NCBI GenBank assembly: GCA_020435885.1
Contig: JAGQYU010000291.1
Coordinates: 1-9,060 of the forward strand
From: Flavobacteriaceae bacterium
GTDB lineage: Bacteria; Bacteroidota; Bacteroidia; Flavobacteriales; Flavobacteriaceae
Direction: 5' to 3'
DNA: 9,060 nucleotides
This document shows, piece by piece, positions 5,945 through 9,060 of this stretch. The notes beneath the pieces were generated by a model that ran no database searches, was not told the origin of the DNA, and worked only from the letters and a program-made list of their open reading frames with translations. A program made the translations under genes and the position numbers. Every line of letters begins with the position of its first letter. Position 1 is the stretch's first letter.

Positions 5945-7054
5945 TCAAATAGTTTTGTGATTCCATAGGTTTTGCACGGTATATTCTCCCGAGAAATCCT
6001 TGATTCTTATTTTCTCCCAGTCGATTTTATACTTTTTGTTATTGGTGTCTCTATTAAAAAAACATAGTGCGATATCGCCATTGGATAGCGGTTTTTGCCA
6101 AATTTCAAAGTGTCCAAAATCTTCAATTTTAAATCCTTGTTTGCCTGAGGCATCTTGGTTTACTGCAATTAAGGCTTTGTTTGTTAAAATATCCTGGTCG
6201 TTTACGGTCATAGACCTTAAATCGTTACCGGCCATTAAAGGAGCGGCCAACATGCACCACATACTAAAATGGGCCCTTGCTTCGTTTGTGGTCATATTGT
6301 TGTTGCCAACGGCCAGCATATCCGGATCGTTCCAATGTCCGGGACCGGCATATTTTTCTAAACCTACCTGTTTGTCTAGTATGGTTGTCCACCCCAATTG
6401 ATTCCCCCAAATATCACCATCGAACCGACCTTTCATATCAATGTCTAAAGTCGTTCTGTAAAGATGCGCTACATCTTGTGCCCATTCCCATGGTTTGTTG
6501 GTACCCCATTCGCACATGCTAAAAACAATGGGTTTACCTGCTTTATAGAGCGCATCCCTCATGGTTTTGTAAGATTGTTTGGCATCTTGCCCTTCAGTAA
6601 AACACCAATCATACTTTAAGTAATCTACGTCCCATTTGGCATAAGTTTCGGCGTCTTGGGGCTCAAAACCTTTACTTCCGGGGCGACCAGCACAAGTTTT
6701 TGTTCCGGCATCGGAATAAATACCGAATTTCAAACCTTTTGAATGAATATAATCAGCCAGCGCCTTAATGCCGGAAGGAAATTTTTCTTTATCAATAATA
6801 ATGTACCCGTTTTTATCGCGTCCTATCTGCCAGCAATCATCAATAACAATGTACTCATAGCCCGCATCTTTTAAGCCTTTACTAACCATGGTGTCGGCCA
6901 TTTCTTTAATTACGGTTTCGTTAACGCCTTCGCACTCAAATCGATTCCAGCTATTCCATCCCATGGGAGGTGTTAATGCCAGATTTTCAAATTTTTGAGC
7001 GTAACTATGGCCAGATAGTAATAGAATAGTTAAAAAAGAATAAAATGTTTTCAT
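5945..7054 (-). CDS. GH27 alpha-galactosidase, C-terminally truncated by a premature TGA
   Basis: This is a 369-residue exported protein with a signal peptide of about 20 residues (ending SYAQ). The GH27 barrel starts at TPPMGWNSWN (28-37). Visible active-site elements are the IDDCW loop (71-75), nucleophile Asp149 in YLKYDWC, and acid/base Asp204 in YRTTLDI. The CEWG segment (181-184) carries the Glu that in this family recognises the galactose 2-hydroxyl; alpha-N-acetylgalactosaminidases have Ser there, so alpha-galactosidase activity is favoured. WNDPDML (241-247) and AAPLMAGNDLR (270-280) are also typical. The C-terminal beta-sandwich starts near 300 but stops at LWNHKTI, about 24 residues short of the family end, which is still encoded beyond the TGA. 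The catalytic domain is complete, but losing the last strand or strands may reduce stability. It starts 5 bp after the esterase stop codon, so the two are co-transcribed. Confidence 0.9.
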   Translation of the reverse strand: MKTFYSFLTILLLSGHSYAQKFENLALTPPMGWNSWNRFECEGVNETVIKEMADTMVSKGLKDAGYEYIVIDDCWQIGRDKNGYIIIDKEKFPSGIKALADYIHSKGLKFGIYSDAGTKTCAGRPGSKGFEPQDAETYAKWDVDYLKYDWCFTEGQDAKQSYKTMRDALYKAGKPIVFSMCEWGTNKPWEWAQDVAHLYRTTLDIDMKGRFDGDIWGNQLGWTTILDKQVGLEKYAGPGHWNDPDMLAVGNNNMTTNEARAHFSMWCMLAAPLMAGNDLRSMTVNDQDILTNKALIAVNQDASGKQGFKIEDFGHFEIWQKPLSNGDIALCFFNRDTNNKKYKIDWEKIRIKDFSGEYTVQNLWNHKTI

Positions 7055-7059
7055 TTAGT

Positions 7060-9060
7060 TTAGTTTATAATGTTTGAAAATGTTGATGCAGGTAAGTTGT
7101 CTTTATTAACGAGATTACCGTCTGTAAAAGCGCTATAACCATACCGGACAAACCGGGGGTTTTTAATCTGCTTGGACCAAACAATGACTCTATTTCCATT
7201 AATTTTGGTCATAGCCTTAATAAATACTTTATCTTCGCCGGCAATCTCTATGTCTTTTATGGGAGCACCATCTACTGTTTTTAGGCCATCTCCATATTTA
7301 AAATGAATTTCCAGGGAATCATTTAGGACATTTACATAATCCATTAAAGGTCCGGAAAAGGATATTGGTTTCTCATAAGTTTTATTCAATGCAATTTTAG
7401 CCAATCGTTCTCCAACAATCCATTTTTGTTTTGGGTGCACGTCGGTTGGGTGGCCAACATCAGACGATACCGCCATACCGGTATGGGGTATGGAAAGCAG
7501 TTGCCGTTGCGAATCCCTAAATTGGCCCCACGTAGCCCTGTTAATACTACTTAGCTGCACATAGTAAAAAGGCATTTCGGGCTTTTGCCAATGCAGGCGC
7601 CAATCGTTTACCAACATTGTGAACAATTGTTTGTGCAGGGTTATGTGTTCTGCATTCGATTCGCCTTGGTACCAGATAACCCCTTTTATGTTATGGTTTA
7701 ACAAAGGCAAAACGCTGGCATCAAAAAGTAAGGTAGGGTCGTAGGGATGCCTTGCGGGAACGGTGGTTTGTTTGGCAATTCCAAAGTTTTCAAATTTGCG
7801 TTTCGCCACCCACGAATCCGTCATTGGGTTGCCCCAAGTGTCGTTCAACAAGTCTACTGTTTGGTGTGCCGTTTCCATACGCTCCCTGCTAATCCAACTC
7901 TGGGTGGGCGAACCGCCCACAGCATTACAGATAATGCCTACTGGAACTTTTAACTCCTTTTGAAGGTTATAGGCAAAGGCATAGGCTACCGCCGAAAAAT
8001 TTTCAAGGACGCTATCCTTTTTATGGCTCCAACCAGAAGCTTCAAAATAGTTGGCTGTGTTGCATAGCTTCAGGTCGTCTTCTGTAAAAACTTCCGATTT
8101 TAAGACTTTGGGATCTAATGAAAACACAAAAACCTTGTCGTTTAAAGAATCTTTTAAGACGGATGCGGCGTGGTGCATGTCTTTCACTTTAAAATCCATA
8201 TTAGATTGTCCTGAGGCCAGCCACACTTCGCCTACATAAACGTTGTTTATGTGGATGTTTTTATGAGATGACTTAGAGGTTACCGATAGGTTGTAAGGCC
8301 CTCCGCCTTCTAATGGAGGAAACGTTACACTCCACACACCATTCGTATCGGTTGTGGTTTGTGTGTTTGTTTTATGAAAGGTTACCGAAATGGCATCGTT
8401 GGCATTTGCCGTGCCCGAAATAACTATGGGCTCATTACGCTGAAACACCATATTTTCGCCATAGAGCAAGGGCAATTTCAATCCGCCAAAGTCTCCCTTT
8501 ATAGCACTATAAACCTTTTGGGCAATAAAAGTTGCTCCCGCTTTGTTTGGATGCAAATGGTCTGGTAGTAATTCTGGATAGCGATATAAAGGTTCATGTA
8601 AGTTGATAAGTTGCACGTTAGCTTGGGCAGCTACTGCTTCAATTTTGTTTTGGATTTCCTTAAAGCTTTCGCGCATGCCTTCTTCAAACCAATGGTGTCC
8701 CGAAAAGATGGGCGACATCTGGCAAATAAAAAGTTTTGGGTTGCTGGGAAGATTTCTATAGACCGAAATCATATCCAAATAATCGGCAATAAACTCATCT
8801 TTATGCTCCGGCCAATTGTTGTTGCCCTGGTCGTTCAACCCCAAATGGATGATCACGATATGGGGTGCAAAGTCTTTAGATTTTTGAAACTCGGGTTTTT
8901 CCCAATAGGGCTTATGTCCATTTTTTAACAGGGTGGCGCCCGAATGCCCAAAGTTTTCTACTTCATAGGCATCGCCCAGTAATTGCTGTAATTGCACAGG
9001 ATAAGCATTGTGCTCCCTATCTTCAATGCCCATACCATATGTTACGCTATTGCCTACACA
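7060..9060 (-). CDS. Two-module esterase: SGNH hydrolase fused to sialate O-acetylesterase (partial, 5' end missing)
   Basis: The frame is open to the right edge. The first nine visible codons read CVGNSVTYG, which is SGNH block I with the nucleophile Ser, so the Met at 9031-9033 is internal and the real start and signal peptide lie outside. Numbering from that Met, module 1 (to ~180) shows block II NFGHSG (27-32), block III LGLND with Asn67, and block V PDHLH with Asp158 and His161. A short beta-sandwich linker follows (~185-268). Module 2 is a SASA (sialate O-acetylesterase) domain: WLASGQSN with Ser277, GGSPTQSW (373-380), IWYQGESN (453-460) and DVHP with His533. The C-terminal ~100 residues are another beta-rich part. 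Such enzymes remove O-acetyl groups from sialic acids or other acetylated sugars, and both modules retain their catalytic residues. It is followed after 5 bp by the GH27 gene. Confidence 0.92.
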   Translation of the reverse strand, partial: CVGNSVTYGMGIEDREHNAYPVQLQQLLGDAYEVENFGHSGATLLKNGHKPYWEKPEFQKSKDFAPHIVIIHLGLNDQGNNNWPEHKDEFIADYLDMISVYRNLPSNPKLFICQMSPIFSGHHWFEEGMRESFKEIQNKIEAVAAQANVQLINLHEPLYRYPELLPDHLHPNKAGATFIAQKVYSAIKGDFGGLKLPLLYGENMVFQRNEPIVISGTANANDAISVTFHKTNTQTTTDTNGVWSVTFPPLEGGGPYNLSVTSKSSHKNIHINNVYVGEVWLASGQSNMDFKVKDMHHAASVLKDSLNDKVFVFSLDPKVLKSEVFTEDDLKLCNTANYFEASGWSHKKDSVLENFSAVAYAFAYNLQKELKVPVGIICNAVGGSPTQSWISRERMETAHQTVDLLNDTWGNPMTDSWVAKRKFENFGIAKQTTVPARHPYDPTLLFDASVLPLLNHNIKGVIWYQGESNAEHITLHKQLFTMLVNDWRLHWQKPEMPFYYVQLSSINRATWGQFRDSQRQLLSIPHTGMAVSSDVGHPTDVHPKQKWIVGERLAKIALNKTYEKPISFSGPLMDYVNVLNDSLEIHFKYGDGLKTVDGAPIKDIEIAGEDKVFIKAMTKINGNRVIVWSKQIKNPRFVRYGYSAFTDGNLVNKDNLPASTFSNIIN

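Noticed and set aside
5945..5947. TGA read as selenocysteine or programmed readthrough
   Set aside because: The position matches a Gly in the expected family context, there is no Cys-type active site there, and the hairpin at 5851-5870 is too far away and too simple to be a convincing SECIS. A point mutation or sequencing error is simpler.
6000..6401. 133-codon plus-strand open frame
   Set aside because: It lies wholly inside the strongly supported GH27 gene on the opposite strand and has no recognisable domain. The same holds for the other plus-strand frames, such as 8611-8928 inside the esterase.
5945..7054. GH27 as an alpha-N-acetylgalactosaminidase
   Set aside because: The specificity segment reads CEWG, with the Glu typical of alpha-galactosidases in place of the Ser that makes room for an N-acetyl group.
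9031..9033. ATG as the start of the SGNH-SASA esterase
   Set aside because: The nine codons before it, up to the window edge, encode CVGNSVTYG, the catalytic block I of the SGNH fold, so the true start lies outside the window.

Overview
The window looks like part of a carbohydrate-degradation locus (a polysaccharide-utilisation-locus type cluster) from a member of the Bacteroidota, most likely Flavobacteriaceae. The basis is the AT-rich DNA with A-rich leaders and weak Shine-Dalgarno sequences, a GEVED-domain lipoprotein, a Ser-rich stretch after the lipobox Cys, and the set of secreted glycoside hydrolases and esterases. The genus cannot be told from sequence alone. All eight genes lie on the minus strand, so transcription runs from high to low coordinates. 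Two genes are cut by the window edges.

In transcription order: (1) 7060-9060, a two-module esterase (SGNH hydrolase plus sialate O-acetylesterase/SASA domain), lacking its true start because it runs off the right edge; (2) 5945-7054, a GH27 alpha-galactosidase whose last ~24 codons are cut off by an in-frame TGA; (3) an intergenic stretch (5754-5944) holding that severed tail, a small hairpin and a perfect 23-bp palindrome; (4) 3717-5753, a GH20 beta-N-acetylhexosaminidase with a C-terminal accessory region; (5) 3052-3702, a second, stand-alone secreted SGNH/GDSL esterase; (6) 2267-3040, a creatininase-fold metal-dependent amidohydrolase; (7) 1920-2255 and 1225-1923, an LrgA/LrgB membrane pair with a 4-bp ATGA overlap; (8) 1-1063, a lipoprotein with a GEVED domain followed by a GH33-type sialidase domain, continuing past the left edge.

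Gene spacing is tight (5, 14, 11, 11 and -4 bp), except for ~190 bp before the GH20 gene and ~160 bp before the sialidase. This suggests one long transcript, perhaps with re-initiation or processing at those two gaps. Together the enzymes could strip a complex host-type or algal/animal glycoconjugate: esterases remove O-acetyl groups, the sialidase releases terminal nonulosonic acid, the GH27 removes alpha-galactose, and the GH20 removes beta-linked GlcNAc/GalNAc. The LrgAB pair is unexpected here. Relatives of LrgAB transport pyruvate, a product of sialic-acid aldol cleavage, which gives a testable link.

No SusC/SusD pair, sugar transporter, sulfatase, regulator, tRNA, rRNA, CRISPR array or insertion sequence is visible. 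The most notable observation is the nonsense codon in the GH27 gene: the reading frame beyond it still encodes a typical GH27 C-terminus.
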